Notes under the pieces: generated by a model
The model's database searches: none
What the model was told of the DNA's origin: nothing
The model's input: only the letters and a program-made list of their open reading frames with translations
Shown here: positions 27,386-35,566 of the stretch, piece after piece
Numbering within the stretch: position 1 is the stretch's first letter
Layout: every line of letters begins with the position of its first letter
Assembly: GCF_002902965.1 (NCBI RefSeq)
Contig: NZ_CP026107.1
Span: 930,001-994,000, forward strand
Source: Paraburkholderia hospita
Lineage (GTDB): Bacteria > Pseudomonadota > Gammaproteobacteria > Burkholderiales > Burkholderiaceae
Length of the DNA: 64,000 nucleotides
Reading direction: 5' to 3'
Translations under genes and position numbers: made by a program

Positions 27386-27604
27386 TTAGCCATGGCTATC
27401 AATCCACGCGCGACACCATGAAAGACCTGCCGATTGAGCTTCTTCGTCAGTCTCGAACGCGCCCAGCACTCCAGACACCTCTACGACTTTAGTGTCGCGC
27501 ATGATTGTGCCGCTTCCTGCGAATCGCCCCCGTCGCAGGATGTCTTCTTGCTGCAAGATGGCGTGGCCCCACAGCGTGTATCCGCGATATTTCTCAGTTT
27601 GCAT
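27386..27604 (-). CDS. Small conserved hypothetical protein (72 aa)
   Basis: The protein reads MQTEKYRGYTLWGHAILQQE and ends GLSWCRAWIDSHG. It resembles a widespread Burkholderia family of about 70 residues with the YRGYTLWGHA start and an acidic C-terminal helix; the function is unknown. GAGAGG eight bases before the ATG supports the start. It lies just upstream of other tiny minus-strand genes. Confidence 0.68.
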   Translation of the reverse strand: MQTEKYRGYTLWGHAILQQEDILRRGRFAGSGTIMRDTKVVEVSGVLGAFETDEEAQSAGLSWCRAWIDSHG

Positions 27605-27677
27605 CTGTCGACCTCTCAAGGTCCTCCATGCCGTGCACGATCAATGATTGCCTCAGTTCGGGTGGATCTGCAAGTAT

Positions 27678-27887
27678 CTACTGCCTGAGGCGCCGGGTGT
27701 CAATTCCCGCCGTCTTTAACGCTGCGTCAATCATTTTCAGCTCCTGCCCAAAGTCCAGCGCCCATTCGTCACCGTCACACCGTACGGTCATGCCGTTGTG
27801 CAACGAAATGACGTAGCGCGCCTTGTACAGCGCGTCGACGAGCCTTGACTCTCGCTCAGCCTCTCGAACCCACTCGTCCGCTCTCAT
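27678..27887 (-). CDS. Small conserved hypothetical protein (69 aa)
   Basis: The protein reads MRADEWVREAERESRLVDAL and contains YVISLHNGMTVRCDGDEWAL. An AAAGGAG ribosome site lies eight bases before the ATG. It starts 31 bases downstream of the imuA-like gene on the same strand, so it may be co-transcribed under the same LexA box. The function is unknown. The longer open frame upstream only overlaps the end of imuA. Confidence 0.65.
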   Translation of the reverse strand: MRADEWVREAERESRLVDALYKARYVISLHNGMTVRCDGDEWALDFGQELKMIDAALKTAGIDTRRLRQ

Positions 27888-27918
27888 GATGAAATCTCCT
27901 TTGGACGAATCGCCGCAG

Positions 27919-28626
27919 TCAGGCGAATGCATCGCCGGTTGCTCGAGCTTCGATTTCAAACGGCAAGACCGCTCGGCGCGACCGAGCGCGTGCGCTCATG
28001 AGCGCTGCCCCGGGCCGCACATTTACAGTCAGGTCGCCTTCGAATTTCGGGCCCTTGCGCTTGATGATGTCCGCGTTCACGCCTTCTTCGGCGGGACGCA
28101 CCGCAACTCGCAGCTCGGCCAGAGACGCATCTGATGCCTCGCGGATGGGCCGAAATACGAAGAGTAGTGACGTGCTCGAACGTGCAGCCAACAGCAATCG
28201 CAGGAGCGCATCTGCGCGGGCATGCGTCTGCCACAGCAGGACGGCACCGCATGTACTCGCTTTCAGAATCTGCTCCGCCGACCATAGCTGGTCGTTTGAG
28301 CGCTTTGCACGCAACAGGAGAACCTGTTCGGCCCGAATGACTGAATACGCGAGACCCTGTGCACACGGGGCACACGGTGGCTCAACCAGGGCCACTGGCG
28401 CCTTCAGTGACCCGAGTGCCGGGGCGAGCAGCCGCATCTCTCCTGAACCCAGTGCTTGCGCCAGGACTTCGGTGAGCGCCCCAATAGGCCACCCTCCGCC
28501 AGGCAGCTCGTGCGACAAGACCGGATACCCCGTGTCGACGGTTGACACGCGACCGCGCGCGAGCTGCGATGCGCGCCAGAGCGCTGGGTGAATTGACTCC
28601 GGTAATGGGGTGCGAGCATTGTCCAT
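27919..28626 (-). CDS. imuA: ImuA-like SOS protein (translesion synthesis accessory)
   Basis: The 235-residue protein matches ImuA/SulA-like proteins: HPALWRASQLARGRVSTVDT, then GYPVLSHELPGGGWPIGALT, and a RecA-like strand pattern (GEMRLLAPAL, GAVLLWQTHARADALLRLLL). In the ImuA-ImuB-DnaE2 mutasome, ImuA supports error-prone lesion bypass. Here imuB and dnaE2 are not downstream: only tiny hypothetical genes follow, so the cassette is broken or the partners are elsewhere. The start at 28626 lies 13 bases from a perfect LexA box, so LexA repression is expected. Confidence 0.82.
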   Translation of the reverse strand: MDNARTPLPESIHPALWRASQLARGRVSTVDTGYPVLSHELPGGGWPIGALTEVLAQALGSGEMRLLAPALGSLKAPVALVEPPCAPCAQGLAYSVIRAEQVLLLRAKRSNDQLWSAEQILKASTCGAVLLWQTHARADALLRLLLAARSSTSLLFVFRPIREASDASLAELRVAVRPAEEGVNADIIKRKGPKFEGDLTVNVRPGAALMSARARSRRAVLPFEIEARATGDAFA

Positions 28627-28639
28627 GGTCAGATAAATA

Positions 28640-28655
28640 CTGTATGGATATACAG
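28640..28655. promoter_or_regulatory. LexA (SOS) box
   Basis: CTGTATGGATATACAG is a perfect CTGT-N8-ACAG LexA site of the E. coli type. It sits 14-29 bases upstream of the imuA-like start on the minus strand and about 190 bases upstream of the SRAP gene on the plus strand, so one site may govern both damage-response genes, more surely imuA. Confidence 0.88.
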
Positions 28656-28841
28656 TATAGCCTGGATTTTCTGCCAGTATCATGGTGCTAGCGCCGAAGC
28701 TGAGCTACGCGATAGGAGCGGGAAAAGGACTTAACTATTTGCGCGATCCGTCGCCAAACGGCAGATGCACGTTGCGGGTGTACGCGGAGACTGGCCGTAT
28801 TACCGTCCTGCCGGCTGGATATTTGTCTTTGGGAGAGTTTG

Positions 28842-29804
28842 ATGTGCTACAGCGCGCAAATTCAGGCGAACTACCGTCGATACGTTCGGATGTTCGGTGC
28901 CCATATGAGCATCGAGGACTTCGCGAAACTCTATTTCGATAGGGCAGAGGCTGCTTCCAGGATTAAAGTCCCAAAGGCGCTTGATGTTGCATTCCTGGAG
29001 GCGGACGAGGCCGCAACGGATGCAATCCGGCGCGCCATTGGCTGGTTCAATGAGACCCAGAATTCCGCTCTCGAACAGGAACTGTTCAAGCAGCGTACCC
29101 GGCTTGCAGACGCAGAGCGCACGCTGGAAAAGAAGGTGACCAAGGCGGCATCAGCGGGCAAACGAATTGCGACTGACAAAATCGAAGCCACGCTGAGGCG
29201 CATTGATGACCTCAAGCGCACAGAGCTGAAACCTCAGGACTCACGCATATATCCTGGCTATTACGCACCCGTCCTCGTCGTTGAAGATGGCGAGCGCGTC
29301 ATCAAGCCGATGCGCTATCAATGCCGCATTGCCGGAAAGCCCGCGAACTACGACATCAAATATCCGGGCACCTACAACGCGCGTCGCGACAACCTGGGTG
29401 GATTCTGGAAGCCTCTCTTCGGCTATCGACACGGCATCCTCGTCGTCGATGTGTTCTATGAGAACGTGAGCCGCGCGAAGATGGAAGGGCGTCAGCTTGC
29501 GGATGGTGAGAAGGACGAGAATGTGGTGCTGGAATTCCGACCGAGCGACGGCCAACCGATGTTCGTGGCATGTCTGTGGTCGCATTGGTCCGCTCCTGGT
29601 GAGCCAGACCTGCTGTCTTTTGCTGCAATTACGGACGAGCCGCCCGAGGAAATTGCTGCGGCCGGTCATGACCGATGCATTGTGCCCATCAAAGAAGAGC
29701 ATATCGACGCATGGCTGAACCCAGACCCAAAGGATGTTGCTGCCTTGTACGCGATTCTTGACGACAAGGAACGACCATACTATGAGCACCGACTTGCCGC
29801 GTGA
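28842..29804 (+). CDS. SOS response-associated peptidase family (SRAP, YedK/HMCES type)
   Basis: The 320-residue protein begins MCYSAQIQANYRRYV; after Met removal Cys2 becomes the N-terminal nucleophile that forms a thiazolidine crosslink with abasic sites in single-stranded DNA. The family contains a conserved Asn, Glu and His pocket, for which candidates are NARRDNLGGFWKPLF, VVDVFYENV and AAAGHDRCIVP. It is longer than E. coli YedK because of a coiled-coil-like insertion (residues about 70-125). GGGAGAG upstream supports the ATG at 28842. Its role is protection of replication forks from AP-site damage. The neighbouring LexA box and imuA agree with that. Confidence 0.87.
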   Translation: MCYSAQIQANYRRYVRMFGAHMSIEDFAKLYFDRAEAASRIKVPKALDVAFLEADEAATDAIRRAIGWFNETQNSALEQELFKQRTRLADAERTLEKKVTKAASAGKRIATDKIEATLRRIDDLKRTELKPQDSRIYPGYYAPVLVVEDGERVIKPMRYQCRIAGKPANYDIKYPGTYNARRDNLGGFWKPLFGYRHGILVVDVFYENVSRAKMEGRQLADGEKDENVVLEFRPSDGQPMFVACLWSHWSAPGEPDLLSFAAITDEPPEEIAAAGHDRCIVPIKEEHIDAWLNPDPKDVAALYAILDDKERPYYEHRLAA

Positions 29805-29856
29805 TTCGCGGTTCACACCTTAGTCAATCCCGTTTTTCAATCGCTCGTTCGACACC

Positions 29857-29955
29857 ATGAAGGTATATCTCGACGCTGAGCGTCCGACTTCAGCGGGATG
29901 GGTGCGGGTGTATTGCCCAGATGAAGCTATCCGGCTCCTTATACTATCCAGGTGA
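29857..29955 (+). pseudogene. Truncated receiver-like (cREC) protein fragment
   Basis: The frame reads MKVYLDAERPTSAGWVRVYC and then PDEAIRLL before stopping after 32 codons. I recognise this as the N-terminus of the small cyclic-phosphate-processing receiver domain family, which begins MKVYLDDERPTPEGW and normally has about 100 residues. Here the second Asp of the DDERP motif is Ala, and the sequence is lost after the first strand-helix unit. It is therefore most likely a pseudogene remnant. Confidence 0.55.
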
Positions 29956-30077
29956 CGTTCAGGAAACCGAACGAAGGTTGGAAGCCAGGCGTCAGGCATA
30001 AAAAATGCAGTCGCCGGTACAAAGCAGCCGGGATTGGAGAGCACAGTGCGTTGAGTACAGCGGAGGAGCGGCAGGCA

Positions 30078-31376
30078 TCAATCGCCGTCCTCCTCGTGCT
30101 GATGATGTTTCCAGCCCTTGTGCAAGCCATTGTCGTGCCATTGCCGACGGTCCCTGTACTCGCCCTCATCTCCGTGACCGTAGGCATCGGGCGCTTGCGC
30201 GTACATGACGGGAGGCTCCTGATACACGCCTGGCGGTCCCGCGTATTCGACTACGGGAGCCGCTTCAAACACGACGGTTGGCGGCGCTTCATACACGGGA
30301 ACGGGGCGCGCCGGACGGGGGCGATCCTGCGTCGCGAAATCGCCCGGACGACCAGGCCGCCCCGTAGCAAACTGCGATGCAGCGAAATCCCGGGACGGTG
30401 CAGCGCCGTGATTGAACGGAGGGGAAGGCACGTGGCGGGCGATCTCAGCGCGGGAAACCGCAGTTCCACGAGAAGAAGCCGACGATGGCGGTGCGCTACG
30501 ACCGGGCGAAGACATCTGTCGCTTTGGCGGTGCGGATCGGGGGATCCCGAGCGCCTGCCGCACGCTCGCCATAAAGTGCGACGCCCAATTCCCGCGTTTT
30601 TGGGGCACGCCGCTGCCCGCTTTGCCAGGCCGCCCTGCAACTGGCCGCCGTGCAGCAGAACCCCGGGAAGGTGCCGCGCGGCGCTCGGGCGAAGTGGAAG
30701 GCGTAGGAGTGGTGAGTGCGGTATGGGCGATTGCGCGAGCAGAAGGTGCGGTTGATGACGTGACCGGACCCGACGAGGACACTTGTTGTGTCGGCGATAC
30801 CGGTTCGATTGTCCCGTGCACCTCGGTGCCGGCCTTGAATTCGTCGTAGGCGCTCTGATCATGATAGTTGGGCCAGACATCAAGCGTGATGGCACCCGCG
30901 ACCCCGAAGGCCAATGCGCTCGTCCACGCAACCCAAAGCTCGGGGCGTCCGAACCACGTAGACGGTGCGACCGGCACTGGATCAACAGCAAGATTGGCGC
31001 CGACAGCAAGGCTACCTGCACGCCGATGAAGCAACCCCGGCTGCATGGACATGGCGCCAGCCCCCGACTCATTTCGCGTGATCTTTCGAGAGAACCTCCT
31101 GAAGAGAATGATGACCGAAACGATCACGCACATCAGCGTATTGGCCAGATTCATCCAGAACATTCCGTTTGGAATTCCCCGGCTCATTTCGAGGAGCATG
31201 AGTGCGAACGTGCCATTGCTGATAGCCCAGCTACCCCAACTGAGCAGACTGTGGCTGCGCACGTCTGCTTCCCTCGCGAGGAGTTTGCCGATGGTCGGAA
31301 GGTACGTCAGGATGCGCGCCCCATTCCAGAACAGGAACATCGCGCTAAGTAACTGGATGTAGAGTTCGTGAGACAT
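30078..31376 (-). CDS. Membrane protein with proline-rich C-terminal tail
   Basis: The 432-residue protein begins MSHELYIQLLSAMFLFWNGA. The N-terminal 180 residues contain about four hydrophobic segments (IQLLSAMFLFWNGARI, SWAISNGTFALMLLEM, MFWMNLANTLMCVIVSVIIL, LWVAWTSALAFGVAGAITLD). The remainder is low-complexity, Pro/Ala/Ser/Arg-rich, and ends with Tyr-Pro repeats and a His/Glu-rich tail. GGAAG before the ATG at 31376 supports the start. The family is not recognised. The disordered tail is unusual for an inner membrane protein and could be a periplasmic or cytoplasmic tether. Confidence 0.65.
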   Translation of the reverse strand: MSHELYIQLLSAMFLFWNGARILTYLPTIGKLLAREADVRSHSLLSWGSWAISNGTFALMLLEMSRGIPNGMFWMNLANTLMCVIVSVIILFRRFSRKITRNESGAGAMSMQPGLLHRRAGSLAVGANLAVDPVPVAPSTWFGRPELWVAWTSALAFGVAGAITLDVWPNYHDQSAYDEFKAGTEVHGTIEPVSPTQQVSSSGPVTSSTAPSARAIAHTALTTPTPSTSPERRAAPSRGSAARRPVAGRPGKAGSGVPQKRGNWASHFMASVRQALGIPRSAPPKRQMSSPGRSAPPSSASSRGTAVSRAEIARHVPSPPFNHGAAPSRDFAASQFATGRPGRPGDFATQDRPRPARPVPVYEAPPTVVFEAAPVVEYAGPPGVYQEPPVMYAQAPDAYGHGDEGEYRDRRQWHDNGLHKGWKHHQHEEDGD

Positions 31377-32570
31377 CTCGACTTCCTTGCCAGCCGTGGC
31401 AGGGCGGGCCATGTACTCCGTCGCAGGCACCCGGGGTATTTCATGCGCAGTTCCTGTTCAACGAGGAACTGCTTACGCTTGCCAGCCAGAACCCGAACGG
31501 CCAAGCCGCATGCGCCCAGGCACGCCGATTTTCAAAGGTCCTTATGGCAGACCTTTGCAAACGGTTGGTACTTGACGGGATCGCTTGAGCTTTGCGACCG
31601 CAAGCAGACTCGCGGCGGCCATTGCGATCGTCCGCATCGTCTCGCGCCAACATTGAGGTCTGACTAAAAAAGCATGCCAGCTCCGCGTCCGACCGCTCGT
31701 CCGATGGTCCGATTTGTCGGCCGCGTGGATAGCAACGTTTTCGTAGCCCACTGGCTCATGATAGAAAACTTATCGCAATGTCGCTGCCCCGCCGTCTCTC
31801 GCCTACGGGCACGCTGAACAAGCCGGTGGCTCGATTCAGGAATATTCAAGTACGAAGCGTGGCTGCGTTACGCAGGCGCATTACGGCGGCGCGAACGGCG
31901 GCGAAGCGCCTATCAGCTGCCTCACGGTAGCCGACACTCTAACGTCTGCAATGGCCGAACCGCTGCCCATGATCCCGCAAGCGAAGGCGGCAAGCGCGTG
32001 CTGTTCTATTCAGGCGATGATGCGCAGGCGAAAGCAAAGATCGGCGAGTTCATCGAGCGGCTCGGCTTTTTTGGTATCGATCTTGGCCCTCTCGCGATTA
32101 GCGCGCGGCTCGTGCAGTTTCCGGGTGGTCCGTTGCCGACGTTGAATCTGGTGAAGTTCGGTTAAACGGCTGCATATGGCGCGAGGCGGTTTCTCAGCCT
32201 CGACAATTTCATCAAGCCAGTGACGTCGATGACAGTCATGCCGTTCGACACCGCTGCATCCCACGCGGGGCATCTTCTACCGGCGGCTGGGAACCGCCTA
32301 CATCGTCAACTGCGCCAGACTGCTCTCGATCGTCGAGAGATCGTCATGCCTCAAACAACTGAGTCCGACGGTGAACTGGTTTGGCTCTTCCTGTCGAAGC
32401 AATGAAGATCATCGGGCCGGTTGAAGATCCGTGAAGTTCAAAAGGCTGCTGGCCGAATGTAGTTGCCCATTTCACGCGCCTCGCATCGACCGATGATTTC
32501 GTCCGATCTTAATCGACTTCCTCTTCGCGAACGCCTAGCATTAAAGCTGCCGCCTCGCGAGGAGATAGCC
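31377..32570. other. Gene-poor region with degraded fragments
   Basis: About 1.2 kb with no intact gene. It contains a short hairpin AAAGGTC...GACCTTT near 31534-31556, the intergenic motif TCTGCAATGGCCGA near 31947, a C-terminal fragment of an F420/NADP-type oxidoreductase (31986-32165) and, around 32268-32410, a frame reading IFYRRLGTAYIVNCARLLSI with a coding look but no start. This is consistent with decayed insertions. Confidence 0.5.
31986..32165 (+). pseudogene. C-terminal fragment of a coenzyme F420/NADP-type oxidoreductase
   Basis: The frame reads GGKRVLFYSGDDAQAKAKIG, continues through ERLGFFGIDLGPLA and ends LPTLNLVKFG with a stop at 32163. This corresponds to the last 60 residues of NAD(P)-binding F420-dependent reductase-like proteins. 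No start or Rossmann motif is present upstream in frame, so the rest of the gene has been lost. Confidence 0.5.
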
Positions 32571-33575
32571 ATGTTGTGTGTCGTCTGCGCAAAAGAGGTC
32601 CCCGTCAGCAAGGACCAGAACCCGTGGTGCTCGGAACTGTGTCGCGGCAAGTGGCAACGCCGCCAGCCTTTCCTCTTTGCAGACCTAAAGCCCAAGAATC
32701 GCGACCTGCGCAAAGAGAAGCCCATCCCGCAGCCTGCGAACACAGGGGAAAATCTGCTTGCCGCCGTATTGCAGAGCAACACATTCGACGACGACACACT
32801 CGCCAGGCTGCGCGGCGTAACAACGGCCACGCGGCCCCTTGCGATCGAAAAAGAGGTTGGGTCCGGCTTTCACAAGAATGCTACGCACTACCAGCAGAGA
32901 AGCGGCAAAGTCGAAACAACGCCGATCAGCGCCGACCGCATGCTTGAAATCGCGATCATGGCGTACAACACGGCAATCCTGCTGCATCAGGCGAAAAAGC
33001 CGGTGATCCTGTATCGAATCGCGGGAAAACGCACGCTGAGTGAAGAAGAACAGAAGCAGACGTTGTCGAGTTCCGTGCGCGCGAAAGTCGATGTCGGAGC
33101 CACGGAGCGCAAGGAAGTGTGGCCGATTGAAAAGACCGCGGCGTGGATTCAGGGCGCCATGCGTGCGCGCGTGAGCTTCGTGTTGCTCAATGATCCGCGT
33201 GAGGATCTGGTCGGCGGCGTTGACAAAAAATCCGACGCGATTTACGTACGCGAGATATTCCAGATCATTTCGACGCACTATGTCATCGGTAAGGCAACCG
33301 ATGAGATAACGCCAAAGGCACAGCTTACCTGCGCAAAAGGCAAGATCCTGCCGTTCGTGCTGAACCCGCCGGACAAGACTATCGGCCCGCTGCCGCTGAT
33401 TCCGCGCATGAATCAGAAGATCGACTGGAGCCACACATGGGATGGCTCGAAGTCGTCGCTGACAATTGGCGATCCCGCTGAATTGATCCGTGATCAACTG
33501 ACTGTGACATTCAAGGAAGCGGGAACCTCGCTTGGCATTCCGGAGTATCCGGCGAAGAGTTGGAAAGTGGACTAG
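32571..33575 (+). CDS. Zinc-ribbon hypothetical protein (334 aa)
   Basis: The protein starts MLCVVCAKEVPVSKDQNPWC then SELCRGKWQ: Cys3-x2-Cys6 and Cys20-x3-Cys24 form a treble-clef/zinc-ribbon-like site at the very N-terminus. The rest is soluble alpha/beta with no motif I recognise, including MAYNTAILLHQAKKPVILYR and IYVREIFQIISTHYVIGKAT. GAGGAGATAGCC before the ATG supports this start; the open frame extends 36 codons upstream without support. Flanking DNA is repeat-like, so the gene is probably accessory. A DNA- or RNA-binding role is only suggested by the finger. Confidence 0.65.
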   Translation: MLCVVCAKEVPVSKDQNPWCSELCRGKWQRRQPFLFADLKPKNRDLRKEKPIPQPANTGENLLAAVLQSNTFDDDTLARLRGVTTATRPLAIEKEVGSGFHKNATHYQQRSGKVETTPISADRMLEIAIMAYNTAILLHQAKKPVILYRIAGKRTLSEEEQKQTLSSSVRAKVDVGATERKEVWPIEKTAAWIQGAMRARVSFVLLNDPREDLVGGVDKKSDAIYVREIFQIISTHYVIGKATDEITPKAQLTCAKGKILPFVLNPPDKTIGPLPLIPRMNQKIDWSHTWDGSKSSLTIGDPAELIRDQLTVTFKEAGTSLGIPEYPAKSWKVD

Positions 33576-33694
33576 GTTGGAAAAAGGGTTGAAGGGGGTG
33601 TGGTGGGGGTCATTGACGGTCGAGATTTTTGCCGCCTGGCCTTAAGTTGGCATCAGGCAAGCATCTCCCCGGAAAGGCCCCGCAGCGTTCCTGT

Positions 33695-35116
33695 CTATTC
33701 CTCGACCATCACCTGGATCCGGCCCCCTCTGATTGCGCTGAGGAAGGCCCGATAGTCGCTTCGGTTCTGGGACGCATACTCCGTCGCAAACTCGCCGACC
33801 GCGTCGTCGAAGGTCTGTCCGGAGCCCATGTACCCGGCGATCATCGCAGCATCGCCGGAGCGGGCATGCGCGCGAGCCAAGGCATGCGCGCACATCCGCG
33901 CATATTGCCGCAACAAGCCTGTATCCCAATCCTCGATGACCGCAGACAACTTCATGTCGCGAAGCTGGCGGAGATAGAATTCGCGGCCGTTCACCCCTCG
34001 GGTCCATCCGAGGAACACATCGCTCGCCGACTGCATGAGGCGCTGACCCACGATGACACGCTGGCCATGATTGGGGTGCAGGCTCTTGCCCGCGTACGGC
34101 TCGAGCACCGAGGCCTTCGCCTCCTTCACTTGCAGGAACAGCGGATCGTCGTCCGCCGCCATGAACAGGCCCACGGCGCACATCGTGCCAACGCTTCCCA
34201 CGCCGACGACCTTGAGGGCCAGGTCGACGTAGTGGAAGCGGTCGAACAGTATCCGGACGTGCTCGGGCAAGCTCTCCCGATACGAGGCGATGGCTTCCCT
34301 GTAGCCTGTCTCAAGACCGGGAGCCTGTTCTTCCGTCGGATGGAAGATCAGGGGGGGCTCATCCTTGATCCTGGGCTTGACTCCTTGCTCCGAGACAAGC
34401 TTCGGATACAGATGGTCAGGCACCGACTTACGCCGCTCGACTTCGAGCCGCTCCGCCAACCGCTTGCGCGCCGCTGCCACGACAGCTGGATCGCCCGTTC
34501 GATCTTCATACTTTTGCAGGTCGATCTTGTTGTACCAGACATCAAGGGCCCGCATCCCGGCGAAATTGACCATCCGTTCGCGGTATGCGCGCACGAGATC
34601 GGTGGCCACGCGTCCGGCGTCGCTGTGGGGAAGCTCCAGATGTTGCGCCGCAACGACCACGCTGGCCGCAAGCCGCTTGAGGTCCCATTCGAAAGGGGCC
34701 GGCAGCGTCTCGTCGAGATCGTTGACGTCGAAGATCACGTTGCGTTCGGGCGTCGCGAAGCCGCCGAAGTTCATCAGGTGCGCATCGCCGCACGCCTGCA
34801 CCCGGAGCCCGCTCGTTGGTGTCCCGGCAAGGTCGGCTGCCATGAGTACGGCCGCACCGCGATAAAACGCGAAAGGCGAAGCAGCCATACGCCCGAAGCG
34901 GATCGGGGTCAGGCTCAGGATACGGCCCTCATTGGATTCGATCAGGAGTTCAACCGGATCACGGCGATCCTTGGGCGCGTTCCATCCTGCATGCGATGCA
35001 CGCGGCGCCGTATCGCGCAGTGCCCGCCCTTTGGCGCCGCGCTCATCGGCCGATAAGTAAGGCGTCCCGTTTTGAGGTGCAGCACTCTCGATCTTTCTCT
35101 TATCATTCTTGGACAT
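33695..35116 (-). CDS. DUF2252-domain protein
   Basis: The 473-residue protein carries the DUF2252 pattern: ELLIESNEGRILSLTPIRFG then RMAASPFAFYRGAA, CGDAHLMNFGGFATPERNVI, FDVNDLDETLPAPFEWDLKR and, near the C-terminus, GWTRGVNGREFYLRQLRDMK. DUF2252 proteins resemble a kinase-like fold (the GDAHLxNFG and DFDE-like parts echo aminoglycoside kinases) but their substrate is unknown. The start MSKNDKRKIESAAP follows AAGGGGGAATGTCGC. It is a stand-alone gene, about 120 bases from the end of the zinc-ribbon gene, convergent with it. Confidence 0.85.
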   Translation of the reverse strand: MSKNDKRKIESAAPQNGTPYLSADERGAKGRALRDTAPRASHAGWNAPKDRRDPVELLIESNEGRILSLTPIRFGRMAASPFAFYRGAAVLMAADLAGTPTSGLRVQACGDAHLMNFGGFATPERNVIFDVNDLDETLPAPFEWDLKRLAASVVVAAQHLELPHSDAGRVATDLVRAYRERMVNFAGMRALDVWYNKIDLQKYEDRTGDPAVVAAARKRLAERLEVERRKSVPDHLYPKLVSEQGVKPRIKDEPPLIFHPTEEQAPGLETGYREAIASYRESLPEHVRILFDRFHYVDLALKVVGVGSVGTMCAVGLFMAADDDPLFLQVKEAKASVLEPYAGKSLHPNHGQRVIVGQRLMQSASDVFLGWTRGVNGREFYLRQLRDMKLSAVIEDWDTGLLRQYARMCAHALARAHARSGDAAMIAGYMGSGQTFDDAVGEFATEYASQNRSDYRAFLSAIRGGRIQVMVEE

Positions 35117-35293
35117 GCGACATTCCCCCTTGTCAGGTTGGCGCTACCTGGATCTGGAATCCGCTTGATATCGAGATCTATATGAAAGGATAGGAAACAG
35201 ACGGAGGATCACGTAGATCAAAATCAACGGCATCCTTCGGGGCGGGGCACGGACACGCATGGCGACAGGCTATCCTCGGCGTTAGGTTCGTCT

Positions 35294-35371
35294 ATGGAAT
35301 CCGGGTTTTTTTCCAGCTTTCTTGGCCGGAATGGTGCGCCCGTCGCAAAGGCGTTGCGTGTGGCCTGATGA
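35294..35371 (+). CDS. Possible small peptide ORF coupled to the next ORF
   Basis: A 25-codon frame reads MESGFFSSFLGRNGAPVAKA then LRVA and stops at a TGA that overlaps the ATG of the next frame (TGATG at 35366-35370). The overlap suggests coupling. The alternative is that the two frames are one gene split by a frameshift. There is no strong ribosome site. Confidence 0.25.
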
Positions 35372-35550
35372 CTGCTTGCGTGGACGCCATACGAAATCGC
35401 GGGTACGCAATCGCTCGTTCGCCGACGGTGACGTTCACGAAGGAGGCCATCGAACTTTGCGATGCCTTTGGCTGCAAGAGAGGCAACATCTTCCGTTCGG
35501 TGATGCCGATCCTGAGCCCCATCACAATCTTCATGGAACGAGAAAGTTAA
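35368..35550 (+). CDS. Small hypothetical protein (60 aa)
   Basis: The frame encodes MTACVDAIRNRGYAIARSPT and continues TKEAIELCDAFGCKRGNIFR before ending MERES. The composition is protein-like (Cys pair, conserved-looking VMPILSPITIFM end) and contrasts with the shadow frames around it. The start overlaps the stop of the preceding 25-codon frame. No family is recognised. It may be the C-terminal remnant of a longer gene. Confidence 0.4.
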   Translation: MTACVDAIRNRGYAIARSPTVTFTKEAIELCDAFGCKRGNIFRSVMPILSPITIFMERES

Positions 35551-35566
35551 CGGAGCTTTCGACACC

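Noticed and set aside
28682..28942. An 86-codon plus frame between the LexA box and the SRAP gene
   Set aside because: It overlaps the SRAP start out of frame and lacks a ribosome site and family resemblance.
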